A program made the translations under genes and the position numbers. A stretch of 64,000 nt of DNA from Dermacentor variabilis (Eukaryota > Arthropoda > Arachnida > Ixodida > Ixodidae): positions 10,307,928 through 10,371,927 of the forward strand of contig NW_027460335.1 of assembly GCF_050947875.1 (NCBI RefSeq). Reading direction: 5' to 3'. Below the pieces are notes generated by a model. The model did not search any database. It worked only from the letters and a program-made list of their open reading frames with translations, and was not told the origin of the DNA. The first letter of the stretch is position 1. Every line of letters begins with the position of its first letter. Below, piece after piece: positions 34,272 through 44,730 of this stretch.

Positions 34272-35576
34272 GGTTCCAGGGTGGTGATCCCACAAAGTCT
34301 CCTGTCCAGAGTCCTGTAGTTGCGGTACGCAAGTCATCCTGGCGTGGAAAAGACCAAGATGGTGGCCCGGTCCTATGTTTGGGGGCCTGGCCTAGACCAT
34401 GACATCACTCACACGGTGCAGAGCTGCCAAATCCGCCAGGAGCATTAGCGGGCCTCATGCCATGCGGAAATTACCGCTTGGCCGTTCCCACGGAGACCTT
34501 GGTCCCGCTTACATGTGGATTTTGGGGGAACGTTCAAGGGCCATTACTTCCTGGGGGTGGTCGATCCTTTTTCGAAGTGGGTGGAAGTTCTACCTGTCAC
34601 CATTCCATCAGCACGCGCGACCATTGTGGCGCTACGACAGGTCTTCGCCACCCAGGCGTTGCCGGACGTCATCGTGCCCGATAATGGTCTGGCCAACACA
34701 GAGTACCTGGCCCGGCTGGCGAAGAACGGTATCCGCGCGATGATGGTTCCGCCGTACCACCCTGCTTCGAATGGTGCTGCCGAGCGGGTGGTTCAAACCA
34801 TCAAACACAACCTTAAGATGAGCCAGACTGGGGATTTCTGGACGCAAATTGCCCGGATACTGTTTCATTACCGGACCACACCCCACGATCTCACTGGCCG
34901 TGCCCCCTGTGAGCTCCTGCTGGGTCGGATGGTCAAGACACGCTTGGCCGTCTTGCATCCGAACCTCCGATCCACAGTGCTCCCGAAGCAGCTGAAGCAG
35001 AAGCTGGCTGCTGACCAAGGGTGCGGTCCCGGGCCTTTGCCGGAGTCGGGAGCTCTAGTTTTCGCCAGGCACTTCCGTCCTGGCCCACTCTGGTCCGCCG
35101 CACAGGTGGTGTCTCCTGCCAGCGCCTCCTACCTGCTCGTTCGCATGCCAGACAGGGTCACATGGCACAGACATGCCGACCATGTCAGGCCTCGCCTCGG
35201 GACCTTACCAGCACCCTCGACGGCCACTTCAGGGTTCCAGCCCGCAGGAGGACTAGCGGCAGCACCAGTCCCTTCCAGTGGAGCACCGCCCACCTCGGAG
35301 GCGGAAAGCGTTCCCTGTGGTGCGGCGCCCGCTGAGGCAGTGTCGGGCAAGTCACCACTCAAAAGGCCGACCACTACGGACCCTCCGGATGGAGCGAGGC
35401 TGTCTCAGGCAGCACTCGGCATTGCAGCACCCGGTATTGCCGCACCCCGCCCGTCAACACCGGTGCCCTGGCGGAGTACTCGACGGCGGCGGACGGCTCC
35501 GGACCGTTACTCGCCTGGAGAGCCGGGGCCGTCGACCCGGCTAGGATGGAGGCAGAGCCTGGTACATTGCACTTAG
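34272..35576 (+). pseudogene. Gypsy D integrase
   Basis: The zinc-binding N-terminus (HPGVEKTKMV, then SCQIRQEH, with Arg for the second Cys) contains stops. The core and C-terminus are open from 34515 to 35576 (353 codons): Asp 34518-34520 in VDFGG, Asp 34680-34682 in PDNG, Glu 34782-34784 in AAERVV. All three catalytic acids are therefore present. The tail is rich in Pro, Ala and Thr with no chromodomain recognised. Because upstream parts are broken it would only be made as an orphan frame, if at all. Confidence 0.82.
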
Positions 35577-35619
35577 GAGTGTTTTTTTGTTGGCGACAAA
35601 CAAACTGAGTGTGTGTTAG

Positions 35620-35845
35620 TGTAGCAAGCATGCGACGCCCCCTCGGCCATGATCTTCGTTGTCCCGCCAGACTCGGTGGCCTGCCAGGGTCAGTTAGGCA
35701 ACATTGGTCACCCCATCAATAAACACTGGCGAGCACAGCTGCTCGGCGGTATGTCATCATTTGTCCCCTCCACGTTGCAGAGCGTCTGTCTAACGGAGGG
35801 TTCCTCGAGCCCTCCCTTGTTCACAAACCCGGGCGGATCGTGACA
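35620..35845 (+). repeat. 3' LTR of Gypsy D
   Basis: 226 bases from TGTAGCAAGC to GATCGTGACA, with an AATAAA at 35718-35723. It is the better preserved of the pair, having the TG...CA ends expected of an LTR. Confidence 0.9.
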
Positions 35846-35850
35846 ATCAC
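35846..35850. repeat. Target-site duplication ATCAC, right copy
   Basis: Matches 31141-31145 exactly; Gypsy C coding sequence resumes straight after it. Confidence 0.9.
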
Positions 35851-37240
35851 ATAAATACTGGTGATGTCTGTCCTATTCATCGCCGGCCATATCGAGTTTC
35901 TGCTTCAGAGCATAAGGTTATTCAAGATGAAGTGAACCCGATGTTTGCCAAAGGCATTTTGAACCTTAGACGAGTCCTTGGGCGTGTTCCATGGTGGTTG
36001 TTAAAAGCGAAAGATGGCTAATGGCGTTTCTGCGTAGATTATCGTAATCTAAACCATTTACCAAGGAAGACGTCTATCCCTTGCCACGCATTGAGGACGC
36101 CCTCTATTGTCTCCACAGTGCCAGCTACTATTCATCAATAGACCTTCTGTCTTGCTATTGGCAAATTTATCTGGATGTAAAGGACCAAGAGAAGAGCGCG
36201 TTCGCAGCCGCTAAAGGTCTATATCAATTAAAAGTTGTTCCATGTAGTCTATGCAGTGCTACTGCAACGTTCGAACGTATGATGAATTCTTTGCTTCAAA
36301 AGGTTCAAATGGTCAACATGCCTCTACTACATAGACAACGTTCTCGTATTTTCGCCTACATTTCAGACACACCTTGAGCGCTTATCAGCTGTTCTTGCAG
36401 TATTCCGCGAGGCTGGGCTGCAACTAAATTCCTCAAAGTGACACTTCCGTCATCAGCAGATAACAGTACTGGGCTACCTCGCCGACGCTTCCGGTATTCA
36501 ACCAGATCCGGTGAAAATTCGTGCTGTCACGTCGTTTCATGTACCTAAGTCTGTCAAAGACTTCCGAAGTTTTTTAGGACTCTGCTCCTGCTTCCGACGC
36601 TTCGTTAAAGACCTTGCAACCACTGCCCGACCATTTAATGATCTTCTGAAGAACTACGTGCCGTTTACGTGGGGCCCCGCTCAAACTGGCGCGTTTGCCG
36701 ACCACACTAACATTTTCACCACGCTACCAATACTGGCCCACATTGACGCATCCTCTCTTACAGAGGGCCGCACCGATGCCAGTGGTCGCGGTATCGCAGC
36801 CGTCTTGGCCCAACACCAACAAGGTCAAGATTGTGTTACCGCCTACGCTAGCCACCTCCTCACAGCAGCGGAGCGCAACAATTCGATTACAGATCGTGAA
36901 TCCCTGTCTCTCATATCGGCGGTTTCCAAATTTCGCCCGAACTTGTATGGCTCGCACTTCTTGGTAGTCACGAACCGCCAAGTGCTCTGCTGGCTTTCCT
37001 TAATTGAGGATCCTACCGGCCGGCTTCGTCGCAGGGCTCTTCGGCTGCAAGCATATTCCTATGCAGTGGTGTACAAGTCGGGAATTACACCAAGACGCAC
37101 ACTGTTTATCCCGCTATCCAGCCTACTGACGACAATCACCCCGATGCCGACGCTTTCGTTTTCTCCGTTTCTCAGGTGCTACACGTTGCCGACGAGCAAC
37201 GCCGTGATGCCACCTTGCGCGGCACCACTGATGGCTTGAA
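35851..37240 (+). pseudogene. Gypsy C RT and RNase H remnant
   Basis: RT begins INTGD...RRPYRV and includes PRIEDALYCLHSASYYSSID (36081-36377). The catalytic box reads YIDN near 36335 in place of YLDD, so the last Asp is lost. After a frameshift 36511-37239 gives the thumb (FRSFLGLCSCFRRFV), RNase H (RTDASGRGIAAVLAQ with intact first Asp, ITDRESLSLISAVSKF) and the start of the linker. Several stops interrupt the 5' part. Confidence 0.82.
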
Positions 37241-38460
37241 ATCTTCGCCTTCTGATTCGTTCCTTCACCTGTTTGTTCTCCGCGATAGTGTATTATACGG
37301 CCACAATGTACGCCTCGACGGTCCTGCCCTCCTCCTCGTTATTCCTAAGCTCCTCCGGTGAGCTATTCTCCAAGAACTTCACAATTTACCAACGGCAGGT
37401 CACCATGGTGTCTCCTGCACCTACGACCGGATTCACCGGCGCTTCTTCTTGTCAGGCCTTGCCCCCTCCGTGGGGAAATACGTGGCGGCACGTGAAAACT
37501 GCCAGCGCCGAAAAATACAATCGACGCTCCCTGACGGGTGCCTTTAACTGTTTGAAATTCCTTCGGAGCCGTTCTTTCGCGTTGGCTGGGATTTACTTGG
37601 CCCCTTTCCTCTATCCACGTCTGGCAACAAGTGTGTTGCTGTGGCCACGGATTACGCCACACGTCAGGCCATCACCACAGCGCTTTCAACATGCTGCGCC
37701 ACGGATGTCGCCAATTTTCTTTAACGCGACGTGATTCTGCAGCATGGTGCTCCACAGCAGCTGCTCACTGAACGTGGTCAGACATTTGTCTCTAAATTCA
37801 TTGCCGACATCCTGCAGTCCTGCTTAACAAAGCACAAGCTGACTACGTCTTACTGTTCACACACTAATGGTCTCACAGCGCGTCTGAATCACACCCTAAC
37901 AGACATACTTGCAAAGTAGGTGTCGTCCGACCAAACTGATTGGGGTCTTGCCCTGTCCTATGTCCCTTTTGCATAGAATTCTTCGCATCACGACAGTGCC
38001 CATTATTCCCCGTTCTTTCTGTTGTTCGGCCGAGAACCCACATTGCCGCTGGACGTATCCCTTCCATCCGCCACGGCAGAGGCCAGCGAGTCTGCACTTG
38101 ACGCCATCACCGGGGCAGCCGAAGCACGCGAAATTGCCCGCGCTCGCCTCTTGACCTCACAAGAGAAGCAACGGCGTTTGTACGATCGTCAACAAAGAGA
38201 CGTCCACTTTTCGCCTGGATTTCTGGTACTCCTGTGGTCCCCGACTCTTCACTTTGCCCTGTCAGAAGAACTCCTGTATCGGTACACAGGCCCATATCGA
38301 GTGCTGCGTGCCGTGACTCCAGTTACATACGAAATCTACCCAGTAAGCACCCGCGCCTCGTATGCACCGAATTCCACTGAGACGTTGTGCATGTTGCACA
38401 CCTATAAGCGTATTACTCCTCTGTTATCACCGAGATTTAGACGTTGCGGGACGGTGCATA
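37241..38460 (+). pseudogene. Gypsy C integrase remnant
   Basis: Pieces in several frames: a damaged zinc-binding region and core (37273-37734), ILQHGAPQQLLTERGQTFVSKFI with Glu where the second catalytic Asp is expected (37731-37919; first 20 residues shown in part), FGREPTLPLD and the C-terminal GPYR domain LYRYTGPYRVLRAVTPVTYE (38022-38460). Confidence 0.8.
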
Positions 38461-38770
38461 TGCCGCCAGCGATAATGATGCATGCAAATTGCGTGTTGCT
38501 TGCGGACGATGCATGCGGGCGCCCCGGCGAAGACGACGAACACTCTCTGGCTCTCGAGCTGTCGGCTGAACTGGCCAGCGCTGCAGTTATTCATTGTAAA
38601 TGTAATTTGTAAATAGTCTCCAGTGCTTAATCTTTCGTTTGCGTAATAATATAAACTGCTTGCGAAGTTTGACTTGCGTGGTGTAACACTCGCTATAACA
38701 GAGCTTCGCTGTTCGACCATCTTCACGGACTGAAAGCGGCGGTGATTTTTACCTCCTAGTTCCTCGCTTC
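38456..38770 (+). repeat. Candidate 3' LTR of Gypsy C
   Basis: After the last integrase codons the sequence carries GCCAGCGATAATGATGCATG, CTCTCTGGCTCTCGAGCTGT, CATTGTAAATGTAATTTGTA and CGTGGTGTAACACTCGCTAT, the kind of LTR sequence I associate with tick Gypsy elements. There is no partner LTR in the window, so both limits are approximate. Confidence 0.42.
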
Positions 38771-39559
38771 AGTCGCCTCGAGCTTTGTGGTTGCACATGT
38801 CAACGAAGTCACCAACCCGTCGACCATGTGCCTGGAGCGAAGTTACACCTCTTGCAAGTTCTTTCTAAGTGAACTTAGGGCTAGGCAATGTCCTCGCCAA
38901 CCTTGTGTAGTTTAATCCACAAGTCCATATGACATAATTTGAAATCACTTGGTCTACTTCAGTTACCGCACTCGCCTTCTGAATTTCAGGCTGTAGCTTT
39001 CTACTCTCTCGGTCAGGCATCCCTCCTCCATGTTCTTTCTGCTTCATCTGTTTTTCGTGTTCTTTCAGACCTCCTACTTTCTGGGTGGCTCATGTAAGGC
39101 GAACAGCAGTGTGAGGTCAACGTCAACCCAAAGACACGTACGTAATCGGGTTGTCAACCCAAGAAACAACGCGTGCACAAGTTGCTGACGAACAATGGTC
39201 GCAGTGCAACGTCGAGTCATTCCTGGCACCAAGCAGTGACAGCAGGCACCCGGCAGTCACTCGGCTGGCTGTGTCGAAAAGATTTCAATACTGCTGCGAT
39301 CACTCGGGTGGCCGTGTCGAAAAGATTTGAATGCGGCTGCGATGGCGGAAGATTCTTGGCAAGAAGTAGTGGCAACAGGCGCGCAGTTTGCCGTCTCTTA
39401 CAGCAACCATGCTTTACAGATGTTTATAGGCCATTAGTGCTGTTTTCTTTCATTGGCGACTAGAGATATTCTGTTTAATACTGACGGTAATTGCCTATGT
39501 ACTCGGCTGCATATCTTTTAGCCTAGTTAGTTACTTTCTTACTTAGTTAATTATGCATC
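38771..39559. other. Unrecognised DNA with a 43-bp tandem duplication
   Basis: No gene recognised. Two 43-base units, 39258-39300 and 39301-39343, share CACTCGG, GTGTCGAAAAGATTT and GCTGCGAT with five or six differences. Confidence 0.6.
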
Positions 39560-39900
39560 GCGATTTCTCGTGGGCGGTGAGGAGATTCTAGAACACGTAC
39601 TTTGCCACTGCCCTCAATACAGCGCGCACCGGCCATCACTAGCGGTCGAGTTGGGACGCCTTGACGACAGGCCGCTTTCCCAACAGATAGTCTTGTAATG
39701 GTGACCTGAACTGTCGTCGCACCGACAGTCAGTCAAGGCTTTGTTGACTTTTTTTATGAGGCAGTGGCCTATTAGAAAGACCATAATGATGCCATCCCGT
39801 CCCTTTTTTTACGCCTTTCTTTTTGTCCCTCTTCTTTGTTGCCGTTCTTACTTCCCCTTTACCTTCACCTAGCGCAGGGCAACTCTAGTCAACCTTCCTG
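39560..39900 (+). mobile_element. LINE ORF2 C-terminus and 3' untranslated region
   Basis: The plus strand encodes GGEEILEHVLCHCPQY and LGRLDDRPLSQQ, matching the Cys/His C-terminal region of R1- or I-type LINE ORF2 proteins. After the stop the sequence shows the pyrimidine-rich CCTTCCTGCCTTTCTCTC-type tail usual for tick LINEs. Only the 3' end is present, consistent with 5' truncation at insertion. Confidence 0.65.
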
Positions 39901-42627
39901 CCTTTCTCTCATTTGCATCTCTTTCTGTGTCTCTGATTTCGCGTGCAAGTAATATTCACCGCTTCCTGATGTTCAGCTCAACGACTGAGATATGTTACCT
40001 GGCACAGGCAATTCTTTTTCAATTTTGTGTAGTGTAATAAAAACGCACCGTTCGTGCCGTTCTGGAAAAACATGAAGATGAGAGCCACAACCACAGCAGC
40101 GCACTGGACTAGAAGTATGTTTCAAAGATGGAATTTCCAGACTTTGGTTGTTACAATTTGAGAAGATAATCGTGGATCTGCCCTTTTTCCCTGGCGTAAG
40201 AGTGATAGTGGTACTGTTACACATCCGCTACTGGAGGTTCTCTTAACGGATAAACGATTCTGCGAATCACGAACATGAGTGCGTGCTACGAGGGAACTAT
40301 TCTAACGTTTCTCAGTCATGGAGAGCGTTCCTACTGCAGTTCAAGGCCATGGTACCTGTGGGACACGAGTAGCTGTGCTCTGATGTTCATTGTAGACCCA
40401 CATACAAAATAGCTTGCTCTCAAAATCTTGTCGCCAGACATATTCTACAAGAAACTGACGGAAGCTCTTGTTTTCTTGTTAGATAATCATCACAAACGAG
40501 AGCTGTAGGCTGCTTCTTTAAAGAACTATCACCAAAAACAGACTACCTTGCATAAATTGGCGTTTCTCACACAAAGGACGATGCGCAAAGGTCGCATAGA
40601 GCATTTACCAAACACGGCAAACTCCGACCAGTAGTATAGCAGCCATATTTGTACAAGTGTCATAAATAATCTCAAATAGGCAGGAGGAATCGAATTCTGG
40701 CACCAAACCAAAATTCCGCTACGTAGATCACTCGGCCCCACAAGAACGCAGCATCATCTTTGCGAGAAAAGCAACACAATTTCTGAGCATTGTCTACTAC
40801 CGCGTAATCATTGTTTGCCTCGGCTATAACTCCGTTTCTGTTAACTTTGCTTGCTTGCGTTTCCTATCTCATGCACGTGCACCCATTGCCTTTCTGTTGG
40901 TAAAGCATGCTCAAACTTTAGTATAAAATTGTCACATTTTTCACGCCGCATACGGCCCTTTCAATGCAATCGTACCAATTGAGCCGGAACGTCGGGAACG
41001 ATCGCGCCTCGACCGAGCGGAGCGGTTGAAAGGGAACACCAGCTGACGCAGTAGTGCGTGAGGCGTTGAGTCAGGGCAGAGCGCATCACCAAGAAGCCAT
41101 GTCACCCTCGCCGTCGCTCTCGCAAGCCTGTGTAATGCCGCGTTCCTTCTCGAGGCATGTTCGCGCCTGCTTTCTCACTGCGCCTCGGTAAGATTCAAGG
41201 AAAACTCACTAGTTTGTCCGCGAGAAGTTCGCTCTGCAACGTGCCATTACACATTCGGCCACCCCAAAATCTCAAGTTGGCCCACACCCAAATTACAATT
41301 ACGCCCACGCCTACAGTAAGCTTCAGCATGCATTTTCTGAAGAGCCGTATGTATCTCTATTGGCATTCTCTTTTCAAGCGGAGCGTGTATTGCCTCACAA
41401 GCTTCGGTGTCGGTCTGGTCAAGCAAAAAGCCCAGCTGCTCCCATCGCAGAGCAGCTGCGTCAAAGGGCAGCCTCATGCGTTGACAGCTGCGCCGACGCC
41501 GGAGCGTGAGTCGCTGTCAAGGATTTCAGCTGCATAAGCACGCGCTCACGCCACGCCCGCAGCCAATCAGAGCCGTTTCGCTTCTTCCAGGGACGGAAAG
41601 GGCAGAAAACGGTGCCGCGCGCACTGCGCCGGCATTCTTTCCGTTCAGTTCATTATCAAAAAACGGGTGGCAAGGCCATCCATTCTGTATTACCCCGGGG
41701 AACTGGCAGCGTTGGACGAGCTGCGGCGGGAATTCGCATGCGAAAGGGCTCGCCGTGCTGAGGGAGCCGGAGCCGCAAGCAGTCCGACACCGTCACCTAT
41801 GGGTTACTTAACCGTGACGAAATTCAGGTGCACGCAAGACAAGCTGCAACGACACTTCTGAGGCCTATTTGACAAACCAGCTGCTCGTGTGGCAGCGAGG
41901 GCTTGGCGCCGTAGCAGAATGTGTTATTAAAGGATGGTCTTAAATGGAAGCACGAAATCAAGAGAATGCAAGCCAGTGGTCGACGTCGTAAAAAATGTTA
42001 CGGTGAAACTTTGTTGCCTGTCGCTGGATCTGCAGGAAAAATCAGTCGACGTTTGTTCCACCAGAGCGCTGATTGCAACCTTCACAGCAGTTCCATCATG
42101 CTTTTTTTTGTAATCTTGCAATTTCTAGGCTGAATCTACGGATTGACCAACCGGGATGGTGAACTATAGTTCCCATGATTGAGGGGCAGCGTACCTTTTG
42201 CTTTGTGGCCATGACGCAAAGTGTAGCTTAACTTGTCCATCTGCCCGAATATTCGCTTCTACAAACAGCAATCCAATTTTGATACAACAGCTTAGATTAA
42301 GCAAAAAAAGCAAGGAATCTCGTCGGCCACAGTTACGTCATCTTGTGTTCTTTCCAGCTGTTAAGACACGGCGTATTTGGTAGTTAAGTATGGCAGCTTG
42401 ACAACACATCAGCTATTGTGCTCAACATGAGGGACATTACTAACAATTAAAAGGCCGTTTGGTTTACACATATGCTCTCTGTCTGTGTCAAGGCTCTCTG
42501 TGGGCACGGGTATTCCTGTAGCAACTCATATGGACCAAAAATCGTTTGTTCTCTTTGAATGTTTACTACGAGATTGTGCCAAAACTGGTGACTTATTGGA
42601 AACTTGTTTTACCTCTTGTTTTCCAGT
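39901..42627. other. Mostly unrecognised DNA, possible SINE relic and GC-rich segment
   Basis: Near 40670-40745 the minus strand has a B-box-like AATTCGATTCC, perhaps a SINE relic. At 41560-41870 a GC-richer segment encodes MARPSILYYPGELAALDELR in one open frame (41667-41861, 64 codons); it resembles a charged coiled-coil start, but I recognise no family and cannot tell a real exon from a transposon fragment. Nothing else is supported. Confidence 0.4.
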
Positions 42628-42800
42628 TAGAACATACTGCACCTACTGGGTCAAGAAGAGCAATGTGAAGAATCGGCACTGGGCTTGTGACTTCATATTA
42701 AACCATTACTGCCGAAGCCCAGAAATCGTCATTAAGGATACAAAGGATTGTTGGCCTGAAGTAAATGCATAAAGATGAAAATGAACTACACCAATACCAT
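42628..42800 (+). repeat. Unclassified repeat R, copy 1
   Basis: Shares with 44556-44730 the phrases TGCACCTACTGGG, AAGAAGAGC, GAATCGGCACT, GATTGTTGG and ATGCATAAAGAT in the same order and spacing (roughly three quarters identical by eye). In this copy the frame encodes CTYWVKKSNVKNRHWACDFI without a stop; the other copy has stops. Confidence 0.65.
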
Positions 42801-43109
42801 CGACGACGATGTTCAATGTCAGCCAAAAGCCGAAAGCTAGTTGACAATTCACTTTCTTAAAGAATGGTGCGATGAAGGTGCTTATTTGTTGAAATGGGGA
42901 CATCTCGGAAACGCTTCTTGCTTCACTGCGTAATTTGGAACAACACATCTGCAGCAGTCATTAACTTACAAGCTGAATCGCCATATGTGGGCTAACCTTA
43001 GAGGTCTTGCGCTATTTACTGGAAGACTTTAGGGAGCCCGCCTAAGTGTTTAGTGGGCTTTGAGACCGCTATCACGGAACGCAACTGCTATCCTCCTTTA
43101 CCATCGCGG

Positions 43110-43235
43110 CAGGTTTGTAGCACTTAGCTACGTTTGGGTAGATGTCCAGTTTTGTCTTTGTTAATTACTCCTCTCCATCTTGCGGGCTTCCGCGGAGCTA
43201 TTAAGCCAAACTGTTGCCTTTGCTTCTGAGTTGTC
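43110..43235 (+). repeat. SINE 3' part
   Basis: TTGTAGCACTTAGCTACG, GTAGATGTCC, TTAATTACTCCTCTCCATCT and GGAGCTATTAAGCCAAACT repeat the 3' half of the full copy that begins about 30 bases downstream. The tRNA-like head is missing. Confidence 0.7.
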
Positions 43236-43259
43236 GATAAATTCGACTTCGCCTGCCAT

Positions 43260-43492
43260 CTGCTAGCCGCCATGTTAGCTGAGGTGGTAGATCGGCTGCC
43301 CCGGAAACGCGGTGGTCTCAGGTTCGATTCCCTGACGAGGACAAATTTCTCCTCAACTACGAAGCTTTTCTTTCGAGGAACCCGTGTGGGTTTCCTTTGT
43401 AGCACTTAGCCACATTTGGGTGGATGTCTCATTTTCCCTTTATTAATTACTTTTCTCCACGTTGCGGGTTTCCGAAGAACTATTGCGCCAAT
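43260..43492 (+). repeat. tRNA-derived SINE, full-length
   Basis: A Pol III A box TAGCTGAGGTGG at 43276-43287 and a perfect B box GGTTCGATTCC at 43321-43331 lie in a tRNA-like head, followed by a body with CTTTCGAGGAACCCGTGTGG (43370 region) and the 3' part shared with 43110-43235. Ixodid ticks are known to carry tRNA-derived SINEs (for example Ruka); I have not verified which family this is. It is not a tRNA gene because the acceptor stem and anticodon arm do not close. Confidence 0.75.
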
Positions 43493-43495
43493 CTA

Positions 43496-44279
43496 AACCT
43501 TCTGCCCTTGCGTCCCTAAACCTTCTGCCCTTGCGCATGGTATTAAATCATAAGCTGTTGCTAATAATATTCCGCCTCATAAATACGGAGCTAGGTATTG
43601 AAGGCTTTACACGTACTGGCCTCACTAATAATAATAACACAACGTTTTCCGTACATCAAAATTTTCTCCTTCCTAAAACTCCAATTAACTATGGGAAATT
43701 TACTCTCATGTTTTCAATTCGATTCGTCCGATATCGAATCATGTGCATTTGAAGCCTCCAAACGCAAAGCTAAGGCGTATTATATTAACTTTTTACCGGA
43801 CTCCTAGTATATTTTGTGTGATGTAAACATTATTAAATATATTTGTATCGTACTGTTCCTAATTTTATTTTTAGTTTTTTATTTTATTCTGTCCCTGTCA
43901 CTACTCTGCAGCATTGTTGGTTCCCCATGCTACCACCGCATAATCCTGTATTAAAACATTGGGTTTTTTTCCCGATGAAGACTTTACCGCGTTCCATGTT
44001 CCACACACTGCTACCACACTTTTGTACTCAAAGCTTTGTTTTTCTTTTCTTCTTCTTTCTATCCTGATTTTTTTGTTTTTGTTTTTGCTGAGAAACACAA
44101 CCTTTGTATGATGTAGCCTGCTACTGCTGCCACAATTGTACAAACCCCCATTTGTTTCTTGTATAGGAGGTCCCCCGACAGTTCTTACTTTGGGACGTCC
44201 GATTGTTCAACTATACTTCACCTGTTCGTACTACAGTTTGTACTACTGATGAAAATAAATTCAACTTCAACTTCAAATC
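43496..44279 (+). mobile_element. CR1-like LINE 3' end with untranslated tail
   Basis: The plus strand encodes LPLRMVLNHKLLLIIFRLIN and FLLPKTPINYGKFT, a C-terminal ORF2 region of CR1-type LINEs, to about 43810. The following 470 bases have no coding signal and end with AATAAATTCAACTTCAACTT, a short tandem repeat typical of CR1-like 3' ends. A 23-base tandem duplication (43493-43538) lies at its 5' junction with the SINE. Confidence 0.68.
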
Positions 44280-44289
44280 TGATTGCATG

Positions 44290-44555
44290 TATGCGCGACG
44301 GGAATGGTGTAGAGCTTTATGGAAGACACGCGGGCACCAGTGATTACTCTGGAACGTTCGATCGCTTGTGTATAAAAGCTGACGCGCTTGACCGGCAGAT
44401 GAGATTTCGACGATCCGACGATCCCCTAGTGTGTTCGCTGCTATCGTTGGGCTTTAAGCATAGCCTGTTTTATGGGCACATGTTCGCGCCATAAAATTGA
44501 GTTCCGCCATTCACAGTATTGCTACTGTGTTCTTTACTGTCACTACGACGTGACA
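44290..44555 (+). repeat. Solo LTR of a Gypsy-type element
   Basis: Contains a TATA-type TGTATAAAAGC near 44371, a polyadenylation-type ATAAAATTGAG near 44491 and ends CTACGACGTGACA, an arrangement typical of a Gypsy LTR (U3, R, U5). No primer site or gag follows: repeat R copy 2 begins immediately. The 5' limit is approximate and no target duplication is evident. Confidence 0.55.
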
Positions 44556-44730
44556 ATATTGCACCTACTGGGCTAAGAAGAGCGATGTGACGAATCGGCA
44601 CTCTGCTTGTGACTTTATAGTAGAACATTTATTGCCGTAGCCCGAGAATTTCTCGTAACGCTACAAATGATTGTTGGTCTTAAGGGAATGCATAAAGATA
44701 GAAATGAATTGTACAAGTACGATTGACGAT
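44556..44730 (+). repeat. Unclassified repeat R, copy 2
   Basis: Partner of 42628-42800; similarity starts directly at the end of the solo LTR with ATTGCACCTACTGGGC. Its reading frame has stops, so a coding role is doubtful. Confidence 0.65.

Larger units (their letters stand above)
31146..35845 (+). mobile_element. Ty3/Gypsy element, family D, complete but decayed, nested in Gypsy C
   Basis: A 4.7-kb element with two 226-bp LTRs, primer-binding site, gag with two zinc-binding segments, protease, RT, RNase H and integrase, and a 5-bp target duplication. The LTRs differ at about 37 of 226 positions by my count (roughly 16%), so it is old. RT reads YTRLPLGVASAPVIFQ and YLDDILVTG, and integrase reads HVDFGG, a lineage different from families A-C. 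At least five stops or frameshifts prevent expression. Confidence 0.9.
30290..38770 (+). mobile_element. Ty3/Gypsy element, family C, split by Gypsy D
   Basis: Protease (about 30310-30600) and the protease-RT linker (30790-31140) are followed, after the 4.7-kb Gypsy D insertion, by RT (35851-36470), RNase H (36511-37200), integrase (37290-38460) and a candidate 3' LTR. Removing the insertion and one target copy lets the sequence run on as VKHHINTGD and RRPYRV, a standard RT entry phrase, which proves that the two halves were one element. Stops and frameshifts are frequent. No 5' LTR or gag is recognisable. Confidence 0.85.

Noticed and set aside
41157..41537. 126-codon plus-strand frame
   Set aside because: No motif, no similarity I recognise, and no splice or promoter context; kept only as part of an unrecognised stretch.
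43260..43345. Possible tRNA gene
   Set aside because: A and B boxes are good, but the acceptor and anticodon stems do not close and a SINE body follows; it is a tRNA-derived SINE head.
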